DNA of 64,000 nucleotides from Pectobacterium carotovorum (GTDB lineage Bacteria > Pseudomonadota > Gammaproteobacteria > Enterobacterales > Enterobacteriaceae). The translations under genes were made by a program, and so were the position numbers. Below the pieces are notes generated by a model. It did no database searches, had not been told where the DNA came from, and saw only the letters and a program-made list of their open reading frames with translations. Location of the stretch: positions 1 to 64,000 of the forward strand of contig NZ_JAXAFK010000003.1 of the NCBI RefSeq assembly GCF_033898505.1. Direction: 5' to 3'. Below, piece by piece: positions 31,021 to 39,642 of the stretch (positions are counted from its first letter, which is position 1; each line of letters begins with the position of its first letter).

Positions 31021-32313
31021 TTAGCGAATCACCCGCTTCAGGATGCGCTCACCTGAATTGCTGAAGTTTTTCGCCGATTCTTCCACGCTCTTTTTGCCGT
31101 AGTCGAGCTGTTCGATAGTTTGCAGGATCAGGCTGGCAAGCTGCGGATCTTCAAGATACGAGGACACAGGCGTTTGCATCGGTTTTTCCAGCGCCATCGA
31201 GAGTCCGACAACCGATAGATCGTTCGTATCCAGCTTCTGCTTTTCTTCCAGCGCTTGTCTGGCAATACGGCTGAGCGGAATACCGCGCTCAGTGCCCATC
31301 AGCAGCGCGCCTTCAGGATCGTTCATCAGATAATTCAGCAACAGCGCCGCTTCTTTCGGATGTTTGGTATTTTTACTGATGGCAAACAGCATGGATGGCT
31401 TGAAGAACTGCCCGGAATTATCCGACCCCGGCGTCATGATGTACGGCCCTAATTCGAGCTTGCCGGGTGCCGCCAGCGGATCGGCGTATTTCTTCACAAC
31501 CGAAATCCACAGATGGGCGCCGCCGTATTCCCCATTAATCCAGGGGCGTGTTTCATACATGCCGACTTTGCCAAACGCGTTGTAATACTTCGAGGATGGC
31601 ATCACATGTTCGTCGATCAAGCGCTTGTAGAAGCGAAACGCCTCGATCCATTGCGCCTCACTGTAGTTAAAGCGTTTGTTCTTTTCGTCGATCATGCCGA
31701 TCTGGTATTTCTGCGTCATGTAATAGTTGAGCAGTTCCAGCAAGCCTTCACCGCTGTCCTGCGCAGGCGATGCGATGGGGAAATAGTTATCACCCAATTT
31801 CTCTTTAAATACCTTGCCCGCATGGAACAGCTCATCCCAGGTGGTGGGATACGGCAGCCCGGCTTTCTTCCAGGTTTCCGCGTTGTAGTACATCACCAGC
31901 GCATTCAGCGAGGTGGAAATCGCATTCACCTTGCCGTCAATCGTCGCAGGCTTCAGCGCATCTTCAGGGAAATCCTGCAATTTTAACGTATCGGTCAGCT
32001 TATTCAGGTCATAAAAGCCGGTGCCGGTTTTGGAAAAAATCGGCAACCAGTTCCAGTTAACCTGCATGACATCCGGTTCTTCCCCGCTGGCAATCTGCGT
32101 GGTCAGGCGGGATAAGTGCCCGTCCCAGCCGGTATATTCCGGCCTCACGCTAATGTGCGGATATTTTTTCTGAAATGCCTCCAGCGCGGTCAACGTCGCC
32201 TGATGACGGCTGTTTCCTCCCCACCAGGAGAGGCGCAATTCCACGGGTTCAGCAGCCTGCGCGAACGAACAGAGCGCAGAGAAGGCGATGACAATCAGTC
32301 CAGGTAATCTCAT
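31021..32313 (-). CDS. TogB-like oligogalacturonide-binding periplasmic protein
   Basis: Extracellular solute-binding protein of family 1, 430 aa, with a cleavable signal peptide ending F-A-Q-A. It is alignable from end to end with the TogB proteins that bind oligogalacturonides for the TogMNAB importer: S-W-W-G-G-N near the mature start, G-W-D-G-H-L-S-R-L-T-T-Q-I, the N-W-N-W-L-P-I-F-S-K motif, and the end G-x-R-I-L-K-R. No permease or ATPase gene is next to it. It must use a transporter encoded elsewhere or act differently. The likely ligand is a pectin-derived oligouronide, possibly not plain galacturonate. Confidence 0.8.
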   Translation of the reverse strand: MRLPGLIVIAFSALCSFAQAAEPVELRLSWWGGNSRHQATLTALEAFQKKYPHISVRPEYTGWDGHLSRLTTQIASGEEPDVMQVNWNWLPIFSKTGTGFYDLNKLTDTLKLQDFPEDALKPATIDGKVNAISTSLNALVMYYNAETWKKAGLPYPTTWDELFHAGKVFKEKLGDNYFPIASPAQDSGEGLLELLNYYMTQKYQIGMIDEKNKRFNYSEAQWIEAFRFYKRLIDEHVMPSSKYYNAFGKVGMYETRPWINGEYGGAHLWISVVKKYADPLAAPGKLELGPYIMTPGSDNSGQFFKPSMLFAISKNTKHPKEAALLLNYLMNDPEGALLMGTERGIPLSRIARQALEEKQKLDTNDLSVVGLSMALEKPMQTPVSSYLEDPQLASLILQTIEQLDYGKKSVEESAKNFSNSGERILKRVIR

Positions 32314-32889
32314 TTTTCCCCCAACGACATTATTATTGTGTTTGTGCGTGTGTCTGGCGTACTGGTGTGACGATATAGATGAGAAAGCAGGTCAGGTACA
32401 TAGCCGTGAATCAAACCATTTCTCGACTCTGACAAGATAGGCAGAACCCTTTTTGTCGCGCCAGCCACTACGGCGGGAAAACGCGTGATTTGCGGGACTG
32501 GCGGAAGAAATGTTGATGACCGCATCGCGTTAGCGAGCGTTTCAACCACGCGACACGAGCGCTATCTGGCGCAGCAGGGAGGTGCCTCACATCATTAACC
32601 GACACACCACACCAAAAAGAGATTTAATTCACAAATAAGAAACACAAAAACAACAAAACTGCACCACACAGGCGGTAAAAGAGAAAAAGCAGCGTAAAAA
32701 CGTGATGAAACACACATCGCATAAAATGCCGCATCTTCTTCTTCGTTATGCCTTTCACATTCTCTTACGCCACACGCCGTGCGCTGTGAAGCCCGCTCCA
32801 ACCTCCGCAGATTTCATCACAACAGGCACAGCCAAAGACCAGAAAACGTGCTGCAATCCGTTCATTAATGGTAAACCGTGGATGACACG
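32314..32889. other. Divergent intergenic region between TogB-like and GH28 genes
   Basis: 576 bp holding the two outward promoters. The right half (32600-32700) is AT-rich. I looked for a KdgR operator, expected for pectin genes, and found none that matches well. Short frames here lack supporting features. Confidence 0.5.
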
Positions 32890-34224
32890 ATGAAACACTC
32901 GATTCAGTCATACTCCCCTGCCGCCGACGGCATTACGCTGGATACCGCCGTCTTTCAACAGGCTATCGATCGGATTGCGGCACAGGGCGGCGGCACCCTG
33001 ACGGTAGAACCGGGGCGCTATCTGTTAGGAGGATTGCTGTTGCCTTCCAATTTTTGCCTGCTGTTGGAGGCGGGGGCAGAGTTAATCGTTAGCGGTGACT
33101 ATGAGCAATTTGCGCAGGCCACCACCATCAGCATGGCCGAACTGTCGCACCGGGCGTTTCTTTATGCTTACCAGCAGCGCAATATCACGATCTGCGGTCA
33201 GGGTAAGATCATGGGAAATGCCGACGCCTATTTCTCGGCGGAACCCGACGATCAGGGCTATCGCCTGCCTGCACAACATCGCCCGCGCATTGTGGTCTTT
33301 GAGGATTGCGAACACGTCCGCCTGTGCGATTTTACGATTGAGCACGCCCCAATGTGGACCGTGCATCTGGTCAGCAGTCGCCAGATCGTCGTCGAACGTC
33401 TGACGATTGATAACGATCTGAGCATGGCGAATACCGATGCGCTGGATCTCGACAGCTGCCAGCAGGTGCAAATCAGCAACTGCTCGCTAAGCGCCGCTGA
33501 TGATGCGCTGTGCATCAAAACCACCAATAAGCCGCCCCATCTGCAACGTAAAGTGCAGCAGGTCGTCATCAGCAATTGTCTGTTGCGATCCAAGAGCTGC
33601 GCCCTGAAGGTCGGCACCGAAACCTTTGCCGATATTGAAGATATTTCCGTCAGTAACTGTGCCATTTACGATACCAACCGCGCGATCGGCCTGATCTCCC
33701 GCGATGGCGGTGCGTTCCGACGCCTGCAGTTCAGCAACATTACGTTCCAGTGCGTCGCCGCGCATCCGTGCCACTGGGGCAAGGCCGATCCGATCTTTAT
33801 CTCCGTACGCTATCGCGATCCCGCCATCGAACCGGGCCGGATCGAAGCGGTACAGTTTTCTCAGATCGCGGGGATCAGCGAGGGGGCGATTAACCTGCAC
33901 AGCACGCCCGCAGGCTACATTCGTGATGTCCATTTTCATGCCGTACACCTCGAACAGCGGCAGAGCGACTCGCCGGAACAGGGCATGTACGATGTGCGTC
34001 CACCCTGCAACCCGGAACGCCCTACGGGTATGGGGCTGGACAATGCCTATCGGGTCGATCCCACAACGGGACGTGCATTCGGCGTTGAACACTACCCTGG
34101 CGGCATGCCCGCGTTATTTGCTCGTGGTGTCCTGAACCTGACCACCAGCCATATGACGATCCACCGTCCCGATCCGCTGCCCTCCGGCTGGCATCACGCC
34201 GAGATCGTGCAGCAGGAAGAATAA
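32890..34224 (+). CDS. Glycoside hydrolase family 28 (polygalacturonase-like) protein
   Basis: A right-handed parallel beta-helix enzyme of the pectinase class, 444 aa. The catalytic region has N-T-D-A-L-D-L and, 21 residues later, A-D-D-A-L-C-I-K, matching the NTD and DD aspartates of GH28. The classic G-H-G and R-I-K motifs are not clear, so the substrate may differ from homogalacturonan. There is no signal peptide, so it acts in the cytoplasm on imported oligomers. A frame from the GTG at 32878 is possible, but the ATG at 32890 has the better upstream GTGGA. Confidence 0.75.
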   Translation: MKHSIQSYSPAADGITLDTAVFQQAIDRIAAQGGGTLTVEPGRYLLGGLLLPSNFCLLLEAGAELIVSGDYEQFAQATTISMAELSHRAFLYAYQQRNITICGQGKIMGNADAYFSAEPDDQGYRLPAQHRPRIVVFEDCEHVRLCDFTIEHAPMWTVHLVSSRQIVVERLTIDNDLSMANTDALDLDSCQQVQISNCSLSAADDALCIKTTNKPPHLQRKVQQVVISNCLLRSKSCALKVGTETFADIEDISVSNCAIYDTNRAIGLISRDGGAFRRLQFSNITFQCVAAHPCHWGKADPIFISVRYRDPAIEPGRIEAVQFSQIAGISEGAINLHSTPAGYIRDVHFHAVHLEQRQSDSPEQGMYDVRPPCNPERPTGMGLDNAYRVDPTTGRAFGVEHYPGGMPALFARGVLNLTTSHMTIHRPDPLPSGWHHAEIVQQEE

Positions 34225-34247
34225 GTGATTCAAGCGACACTTTCGGG

Positions 34248-34300
34248 TAGTATGCGACGGTTTTTTGCATACTATGTTCTGAAAGCCCCCTTTTCAGAAC
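34248..34300 (+). promoter_or_regulatory. Two hairpins in the queD leader
   Basis: Stem 1 pairs TAGTATGC (34248-34255) with GCATACTA (34267-34274), with a T-run in its loop. Stem 2 pairs GTTCTGAAA (34276-34284) with TTTCAGAAC (34292-34300). Both are perfect and lie 20-70 nt before the queD ATG. They may be a terminator for GH28 or a leader element for queD. Confidence 0.45.
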
Positions 34301-34318
34301 GAAACCGGGAACCTCGCT

Positions 34319-34681
34319 ATGGTCACTACGCTATTTAAAGATTTTCAGTTTGAAGCCGCACATCATTTGCCTCACGTGCCGGAAGGCCACAAATGCGGGC
34401 GGCTGCATGGGCACTCTTTCATGGTGAGACTGGAAATTACCGGTGAAGTGGATCCGCATACCGGATGGGTGATGGATTTCTCTGAGCTGAAAGCCGCGTT
34501 CAAACCTACGTGGGAACGGTTGGATCATCACTATCTGAATGAGATCCCTGGGTTGGAAAACCCGACGAGTGAAGTGCTGGCGCACTGGATCTGGCATCAG
34601 CTGAAGCCGACATTACCGCTGCTCAGCGCCGTGATGGTGAAAGAAACCTGCACCGCTGGCTGCGTCTATAAAGGCGAGTAA
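34319..34681 (+). CDS. queD: 6-carboxy-5,6,7,8-tetrahydropterin synthase
   Basis: Second committed step of queuosine synthesis: converts dihydroneopterin triphosphate to 6-carboxytetrahydropterin. The protein is 120 aa. Zinc ligands are H15 or H16, H30 and H32 (A-A-H-H, L-H-G-H). The catalytic Cys27 is in C-G-R-L-H-G-H. The end E-T-C-T-A-G-C is typical. Its product is the substrate of QueE, encoded just downstream on the other strand. Confidence 0.95.
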   Translation: MVTTLFKDFQFEAAHHLPHVPEGHKCGRLHGHSFMVRLEITGEVDPHTGWVMDFSELKAAFKPTWERLDHHYLNEIPGLENPTSEVLAHWIWHQLKPTLPLLSAVMVKETCTAGCVYKGE

Positions 34682-34770
34682 ACCGCCGAACTACATCTTT
34701 CTGTAACATGTCCCCGTCATTCTGCTTGTGATGCATTCATCATCATAATCATAATGAATAGGGGATCCCC

Positions 34771-35382
34771 ATGTTGTTTTCAGTCAGAAAATTAGCTGTC
34801 GCGCTTTCGTTTTTCTCACTCTGTGCAACGGCTGCGCCGATCAATATTCTCGATTTCCCGCAGCCGAAAAATACCCCTGATGAAATTTATGCCGTCACGG
34901 AAATTCCAGCGGGCAGCATGATTAAGTATGAAACCGATGCAGAGACCGGGTTCATTATTGCCGACCGTTTTCAATCAATGCCAGTGGCGTATCCGGCAAA
35001 CTACGGCTCGCTCACCCAGTCATTAGGCGGTGACAACGATCCTCTCGATGTGATTTTTTATACCCGCGCCCCGCTGATCCCCGGTTCACTGATTAAGCTG
35101 CGTCCGATTGGCATCCTGAAAATGATCGATGCAGGCGAAGTCGATGACAAAATTGTCGCGGTTCCAACCAGCAAAATCGATCCGACCTATGACAACATCA
35201 AAACAATTGCCGACCTGCCGCCCATTGAACAGGAAAGGCTACAGGCTTTCTTCCGGGTCTATAAACAGCTGCCGGCAGGAAGAAAAGTGGTTGAGCTAAA
35301 AGGATTTGAAGACGTCAATGCCGCCAAAACAGTGATTTCAGCGGCCCATGACAGCTATATGAAGAACCATAAACAGCCATAA
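34771..35382 (+). CDS. Inorganic pyrophosphatase with signal peptide
   Basis: A family I soluble pyrophosphatase, 203 aa, that hydrolyses PPi to two phosphates. All E. coli active-site positions are found in register: E44, K52, E54, R66, Y74, Y78, D88-x-D90-x-x-D93, the later D-x4-D-x-K set, and Y-K. Unlike the cytoplasmic enzyme it begins with a clear Sec signal peptide (basic R6-K7, hydrophobic core about 8-18, cleavage near A-T-A-A). It should therefore act in the periplasm. It is single-gene, between queD and the convergent queE. Confidence 0.88.
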   Translation: MLFSVRKLAVALSFFSLCATAAPINILDFPQPKNTPDEIYAVTEIPAGSMIKYETDAETGFIIADRFQSMPVAYPANYGSLTQSLGGDNDPLDVIFYTRAPLIPGSLIKLRPIGILKMIDAGEVDDKIVAVPTSKIDPTYDNIKTIADLPPIEQERLQAFFRVYKQLPAGRKVVELKGFEDVNAAKTVISAAHDSYMKNHKQP

Positions 35383-35406
35383 ATAGCCATGAAGAATCAC
35401 CAGTAA

Positions 35407-36078
35407 TCAGGCGATATTCAGGTATTTATGTGTCTGCATAGACAGCCGCCAGTTGCGGGCGATGCAGGTCGCAATACACAGTTTGGTCGCATCGTCTTTC
35501 TGGCTGATCGGCTGTAGCGCTACTATGCGCGGCTTATCATCATCAAGCCGCGCCAGTAGCGCATCCAGTGCTTCAATATCACGCTCACGCGCCACCGGGT
35601 GTTTGATCTCATCCGCTCGTTGCAGCGCCCGATCGAGCACTTTCATACCACCGCGCATATTCACCTTCGGCGATACCGTCACCCAGGTTTTGGGCGAACA
35701 GCGCACGTCGTGGGTACCGCTGGTTTCAATCTGGCAACTAAAGCCCTGCTTTTCCAACTGTAGCGTCAGCGGTGTCAAATCGTGGATGCACGGCTCACCG
35801 CCAGTGATCACAATGTGGCGCGCCGTGTAGCCCTGTTGCGCCATCAGCGCCAGAATGTCGTCCGCACTCGCCGCGCCCCAGGCATCGCTTTCTTCCGTTT
35901 TCACCAGCACCTGATCCAATGAGGTTTCCCGCTCTGCCAGCTTGTCCCAGGTGTGTTTGGTATCGCACCAGCTACAGCCTACCGGACACCCTTGCAGGCG
36001 CACAAACACCGCCGGCACACCGGTAAAATAGCCTTCGCCCTGTAACGTCTGGAATATTTCATTAATCGGGTACTGCAT
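35407..36078 (-). CDS. queE: 7-carboxy-7-deazaguanine synthase
   Basis: Radical SAM enzyme of queuosine synthesis that ring-contracts 6-carboxytetrahydropterin. From the ATG at 36078 it has 223 aa, the E. coli length, beginning M-Q-Y-P-I-N-E. The cluster motif is C-P-V-G-C-S-W-C, the short-loop C-x3-C-x2-C type, around residues 27-34. The frame is open to a GTG at 36099, but a TATAAT (36110-36115) lies only 10 bp above that, so 36078 is the better start. Confidence 0.94.
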   Translation of the reverse strand: MQYPINEIFQTLQGEGYFTGVPAVFVRLQGCPVGCSWCDTKHTWDKLAERETSLDQVLVKTEESDAWGAASADDILALMAQQGYTARHIVITGGEPCIHDLTPLTLQLEKQGFSCQIETSGTHDVRCSPKTWVTVSPKVNMRGGMKVLDRALQRADEIKHPVARERDIEALDALLARLDDDKPRIVALQPISQKDDATKLCIATCIARNWRLSMQTHKYLNIA

Positions 36079-36281
36079 GGTTTTCACTGTCTCGTTCACT
36101 TAAAAATGCATTATACCCTAAATCCTCCGCGTTGCAGGACGGCAGCGATGCGGTGGCAAATCCGGCGGGAACGCGTCAGCTCGGTGACAGTTGAGTAATT
36201 CGCTCAGTGCGTCAATAATCAATCTGTTGTTACAACTTCACCTGCTTTCATATGTTTCATTATTAACAAGGACAAAAATAA

Positions 36282-37265
36282 ATGAAGTTATTGAAACCGT
36301 TAGCCCTATTACTCGCCTCTTGTGCCTTTGTGCCTGCATTTTCTCAGGCGCAGGATATCACTCAGGTTAAAACCCAGCCGGGCTATTACCGCATGATGCT
36401 GGGCCAGTTCGAAATCACGGCACTGTCTGACGGCACCAATACCATGCCGATGGATAAACTGTTGCAGCGGACACCACCGGAAAAAATCACCGAACTGCTG
36501 GCAGAAAAAGCGCTGACGCCGCAGGTAGAAACCTCCATCAACGCCTATTTGGTCAATACCGGCAAACACCTGATTCTGATCGATACCGGCAACGGTAAAC
36601 AAAGCAATCCTACCGTAGGAAAAGTGCTGCCGAATCTGATTGCGGCGGGTTATAAACCTGAGCAGGTCGACACCATATTGATGACCCATCTGCACGGCGA
36701 CCATTTTGGCGGTTTAGTGCAGGACAATAAGCTGAACTACCCGAATGCCACCGTGTATGTCAGCCAGCCAGAAACCGATTTTTGGCTCAGCCCGGATAAT
36801 CTGAAGAGTGCGCCAGAGAACAGAAAGGCCGCGTTCCAACGCGTGCAGAGTACCTTTGATGCCATTCGCAAAGAGAACAAGCTGAAAACGTTCCCGGCTC
36901 AGCAGGCAACGTTGTTACCCGGCATCACCGCGATTCCGAGTCCGGGACATACACCGGGGCATACGTCGTTTCTGATTGAGAGCGAAGGCAAAAAACTGCT
37001 GGCATGGGGAGACATCATTCATGCAGAAGCGGTACAGATGAGCTTACCGGCCACTACCATCAGCTTTGATTCAAATATGGATCAGGCGACAGAATCCCGT
37101 AATAAAGCACTGGCCGACGCAGCCAGTCAGGGTTACTGGGTTGCAGGCGCTCATCTGCCCTTCCCTGGCATCGGCCACGTGGGGACACGTCTGGAACGCA
37201 ACGGCACCACCAACGGCTACCGCTGGCTTCCGGCGAACTACAGCGTGGCAGGGTTGTCACAATAA
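36282..37265 (+). CDS. Periplasmic MBL-fold metallo-hydrolase (paralog 1)
   Basis: A 327-aa metallo-beta-lactamase-fold hydrolase with a signal peptide (cleavage near residue 23, F-S-Q-A). The metal motif is H136-L-H138-G-D140-H141. A second metal region holds P-G-H-T-P-G-H, then W-G-D and G-A-H-L. The family includes lactonases and other hydrolases, so the substrate cannot be read from sequence. It is about 60 per cent alike by eye to the protein at 38312-39301. The two genes flank a LysR regulator. The RBS AACAAGGA precedes the ATG. Confidence 0.85.
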   Translation: MKLLKPLALLLASCAFVPAFSQAQDITQVKTQPGYYRMMLGQFEITALSDGTNTMPMDKLLQRTPPEKITELLAEKALTPQVETSINAYLVNTGKHLILIDTGNGKQSNPTVGKVLPNLIAAGYKPEQVDTILMTHLHGDHFGGLVQDNKLNYPNATVYVSQPETDFWLSPDNLKSAPENRKAAFQRVQSTFDAIRKENKLKTFPAQQATLLPGITAIPSPGHTPGHTSFLIESEGKKLLAWGDIIHAEAVQMSLPATTISFDSNMDQATESRNKALADAASQGYWVAGAHLPFPGIGHVGTRLERNGTTNGYRWLPANYSVAGLSQ

Positions 37266-37280
37266 TTTCAATGCTGCCAC

Positions 37281-38213
37281 TCAAGCAGGAGGCCAGTCTG
37301 CCTCCTGCTCTGCAACCACCTCAGCAATTTGCTCATACACCCACTTTATCGCCGGGTTACTGTCCTGCCGGGCATGCCAAAGCGCCGAGAGCGTATACGT
37401 CGGTAACGCAAGCGGTACGGGGCTGTCGATCAGGCCATAATGCTGACACCACAGTGTCGCCAGCTTTTCCGGTACGGTAGCGACGGCTGGTGTGTGCTGC
37501 AAGATTCCCGGCAGAGCAGAGAAATGCGGCGTGGTGTAATGAATTGCCCGTGCCATTCCCTGTTTTTCCAACATGTCGTCCACAATGCCATGCGCACGTT
37601 CACGGTACGTCACCAGTAAATGACGCTGCTGGCAGTATACGGCCAAAGAAAGAGGACGCGGCAGATCAAGCTGCTGCGGATGCCACAACGCCCTGAATCC
37701 TGACGAGAGTAAGGCTTGTTGCTTCATCCAGCCAGCCTGTGAACTGGCAACGGACACCACCAGATCGACGCTGTCATTTTCCAGACGCGCCACATCCAAA
37801 AACGGATCGGTGGCCACAAGGTTGATACGTAAATAAGGGGCATGGGTTTTGAGTCGTTTCAGCAGCAGCGGCATCAACCAGATTTCCACCCAATCGGTCA
37901 TTCCCAGCGTAATCACACGTGAATCAGTCAGCGGCTCAAACCTCTCAGGTTCACCCAGAACCGACTGTAAGTGTTCAAAAGCAGGTGACAACTGGGTCGC
38001 CAGATAATCCGCACGCGCCGTCGGGCGCATCACCTGTCCCGTACGGATAAACAGCGGATCGTCAAACAGCGTACGTAAACGCGCCAGCGCCCCGCTCACG
38101 GCAGGCTGCCCCAAATGCAACTTATCCGCCGCTGCGGAGACACTTTTCTCGCGATACAACACCAGAAATGTCACCAGCAAGTTTAAATCCACGCCGTGAA
38201 AATCATTTTCCAT
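37281..38213 (-). CDS. LysR-family transcriptional regulator of the MBL pair
   Basis: DNA-binding regulator of 310 aa, starting at the ATG at 38213 (M-E-N-D-F-H-G-V-D-L-N-L-L). An upstream extension of 24 hydrophobic residues lies over the promoter region and is unlikely. The N-terminal winged helix-turn-helix is at about 9-67 (S-V-S-A-A-A-D-K-L-H-L-G-Q-P-A-V-S-G-A-L-A-R-L). The rest is an effector-binding domain close to the NodD/NahR-type branch. It is divergent from MBL paralog 2 and converges on paralog 1, so it probably controls one or both. Confidence 0.88.
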   Translation of the reverse strand: MENDFHGVDLNLLVTFLVLYREKSVSAAADKLHLGQPAVSGALARLRTLFDDPLFIRTGQVMRPTARADYLATQLSPAFEHLQSVLGEPERFEPLTDSRVITLGMTDWVEIWLMPLLLKRLKTHAPYLRINLVATDPFLDVARLENDSVDLVVSVASSQAGWMKQQALLSSGFRALWHPQQLDLPRPLSLAVYCQQRHLLVTYRERAHGIVDDMLEKQGMARAIHYTTPHFSALPGILQHTPAVATVPEKLATLWCQHYGLIDSPVPLALPTYTLSALWHARQDSNPAIKWVYEQIAEVVAEQEADWPPA

Positions 38214-38224
38214 GATAGTCAGTA

Positions 38225-38242
38225 TCAAATTAATCAATTTGA
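38225..38242. promoter_or_regulatory. LysR-type operator candidate
   Basis: A perfect inverted repeat TCAAATT-AATC-AATTTGA contains a T-N11-A arrangement. It lies in the 98-bp divergent gap between the lysR-type gene (start 38213) and MBL paralog 2 (start 38312). It is the natural site for autoregulation and activation. Confidence 0.65.
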
Positions 38243-38311
38243 ACAATAGTACAACCAACAGAATAATCCTTCCAATCCCTGACAAGCAGGGTCCCCTTCC
38301 AGGAGTACGTG

Positions 38312-39301
38312 ATGAAAATAAATATTCTGAAGCAGACGTTATTATCGGTCGTTTTACTCGCGGGAATGCCAGTTATAGCCAGTGCTGAAGCGGTACCTCA
38401 ACTGAAAACACAGGCACCGGGTTATTACCGGATGATGCTAGGTCAATTTGAAATCACCGCCCTTTCTGACGGTACGGTCACTATTCCACTGGATAAACTG
38501 CTCACTCATATTTCCCATGAGGAAATGCTACATCTGCTGGCACAAAAGAATCTCCATCCGCAGGTGGAGACCTCCATTAACGCGTATCTCATCAATACGG
38601 GCAAACAGCTGATACTGGTAGACACAGGGGCTGGGCCGTTGTTTGGGAAACTGGGAGGGAAATTACCCGACAACCTGCGCGCCGCCGGCTATCCCCCCGA
38701 GAAGATCGATACTGTTCTGCTGACCCATATTCATGCCGACCATTCCGGCGGTGTGTCGCGTGACGGCAAGCTGGTTTTCCCTAATGCCACCGTTTATGTT
38801 AACCAGAAGGATGCGGATTTCTGGCTCAATCCGGCCAACAGCGCGCATGTGCGGGAGAGCGAGAAACACACATTCGGACAATCTGAAGATTCACTGCACC
38901 CCGTGGTTGTCGCAAAGCGGCTGAAAACCTTCTCCGGCAAACAGCAGCTTTTTCCGGGTATTACCGCCGTGCCGGCACCGGGACATACGCCGGGGCACAG
39001 CCTTTATCAAATTGAAAGTGAAGGCCAGAAACTGACGCTGTGGGGCGATACGATCCATGCCGAAGCCGTGCAATTTCCTCGCCCTATGACCACGATCGAT
39101 TTCGATCGCAATATGGATGAAGCCTCAGAGGCTCGCTTACAGATTCTGGCCGAAGCGGCACAGAATAATGAATGGATTGGTGCGGCACACATTTCCTTCC
39201 CCGGTTTAGGCCAGGTCAAAGCCGTGTATGATGCTAACGGTAAACCAAACGGTTACCGCTGGCTCCCGGCGAATTACAGCCTGTCAGGACTAAAAAATTA
39301 G
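38312..39301 (+). CDS. Periplasmic MBL-fold metallo-hydrolase (paralog 2)
   Basis: A 329-aa paralog of the protein at 36282-37265, with a signal peptide ending I-A-S-A. The metal motif is H139-I-H141-A-D143-H144. P-G-H-T-P-G-H, W-G-D and A-A-H-I follow. The start is the ATG at 38312, six bases after AGGAG; the GTG just before it is too close to the Shine-Dalgarno. The shared blocks run the whole length, including Y-Y-R-M-M-L-G-Q-F-E-I-T-A-L-S-D-G and the C-terminal N-G-Y-R-W-L-P-A-N-Y-S. This points to an old tandem duplication around the regulator gene. Confidence 0.86.
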   Translation: MKINILKQTLLSVVLLAGMPVIASAEAVPQLKTQAPGYYRMMLGQFEITALSDGTVTIPLDKLLTHISHEEMLHLLAQKNLHPQVETSINAYLINTGKQLILVDTGAGPLFGKLGGKLPDNLRAAGYPPEKIDTVLLTHIHADHSGGVSRDGKLVFPNATVYVNQKDADFWLNPANSAHVRESEKHTFGQSEDSLHPVVVAKRLKTFSGKQQLFPGITAVPAPGHTPGHSLYQIESEGQKLTLWGDTIHAEAVQFPRPMTTIDFDRNMDEASEARLQILAEAAQNNEWIGAAHISFPGLGQVKAVYDANGKPNGYRWLPANYSLSGLKN

Positions 39302-39327
39302 GTGTCAGAATGGAACGCAATTATGGG

Positions 39328-39585
39328 TTTTGCCGTTATCCGGCGTAAAAATTATGCAGCGGTGGGCGTGGCCGCCGAGTGAGCGGCATGGATGCCGCGA
39401 AAGTCAGTGCCGCGTCGGGAACGCGTCACTGACGGCTCGAATCGCGGTCATGAACACCGATGGCACCGCGCAGCGGCATAATTTAGCAGGAAGCCAGGGT
39501 TCACAGGGTGGCGGCGACTGAGCCTCCCTGTGTCGGGCGCGTATACGGTATCGCATATAAATAGCGGCGGTATCGCGCACGAAAC
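39328..39585. repeat. Structured dispersed intergenic element, copy B
   Basis: A 258-bp element in the convergent gap between MBL paralog 2 and rhiN. Pairings: AAATTATGC 39349-39357 with 39476-39484; GCGGCAT 39383-39389 with 39392-39398; GTCAGTG...CGCGT 39403-39415 with 39421-39433; CACAGGG 39502-39508 with 39526-39532. Compared with copy A, both arms of the last stem carry matched changes (CACGGGG/CCCCGTG becomes CACAGGG/CCCTGTG). Confidence 0.85.
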
Positions 39586-39642
39586 GAGCCTCTTAGCCAG
39601 CATAACCGATATGACTAAGAGGCAACGCTCACGTTAACCTAA

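Noticed and set aside
34240..34318. preQ1 riboswitch before queD
   Set aside because: The two stems do not form the preQ1-I or preQ1-II pseudoknot core, and no conserved A-rich tail is seen.
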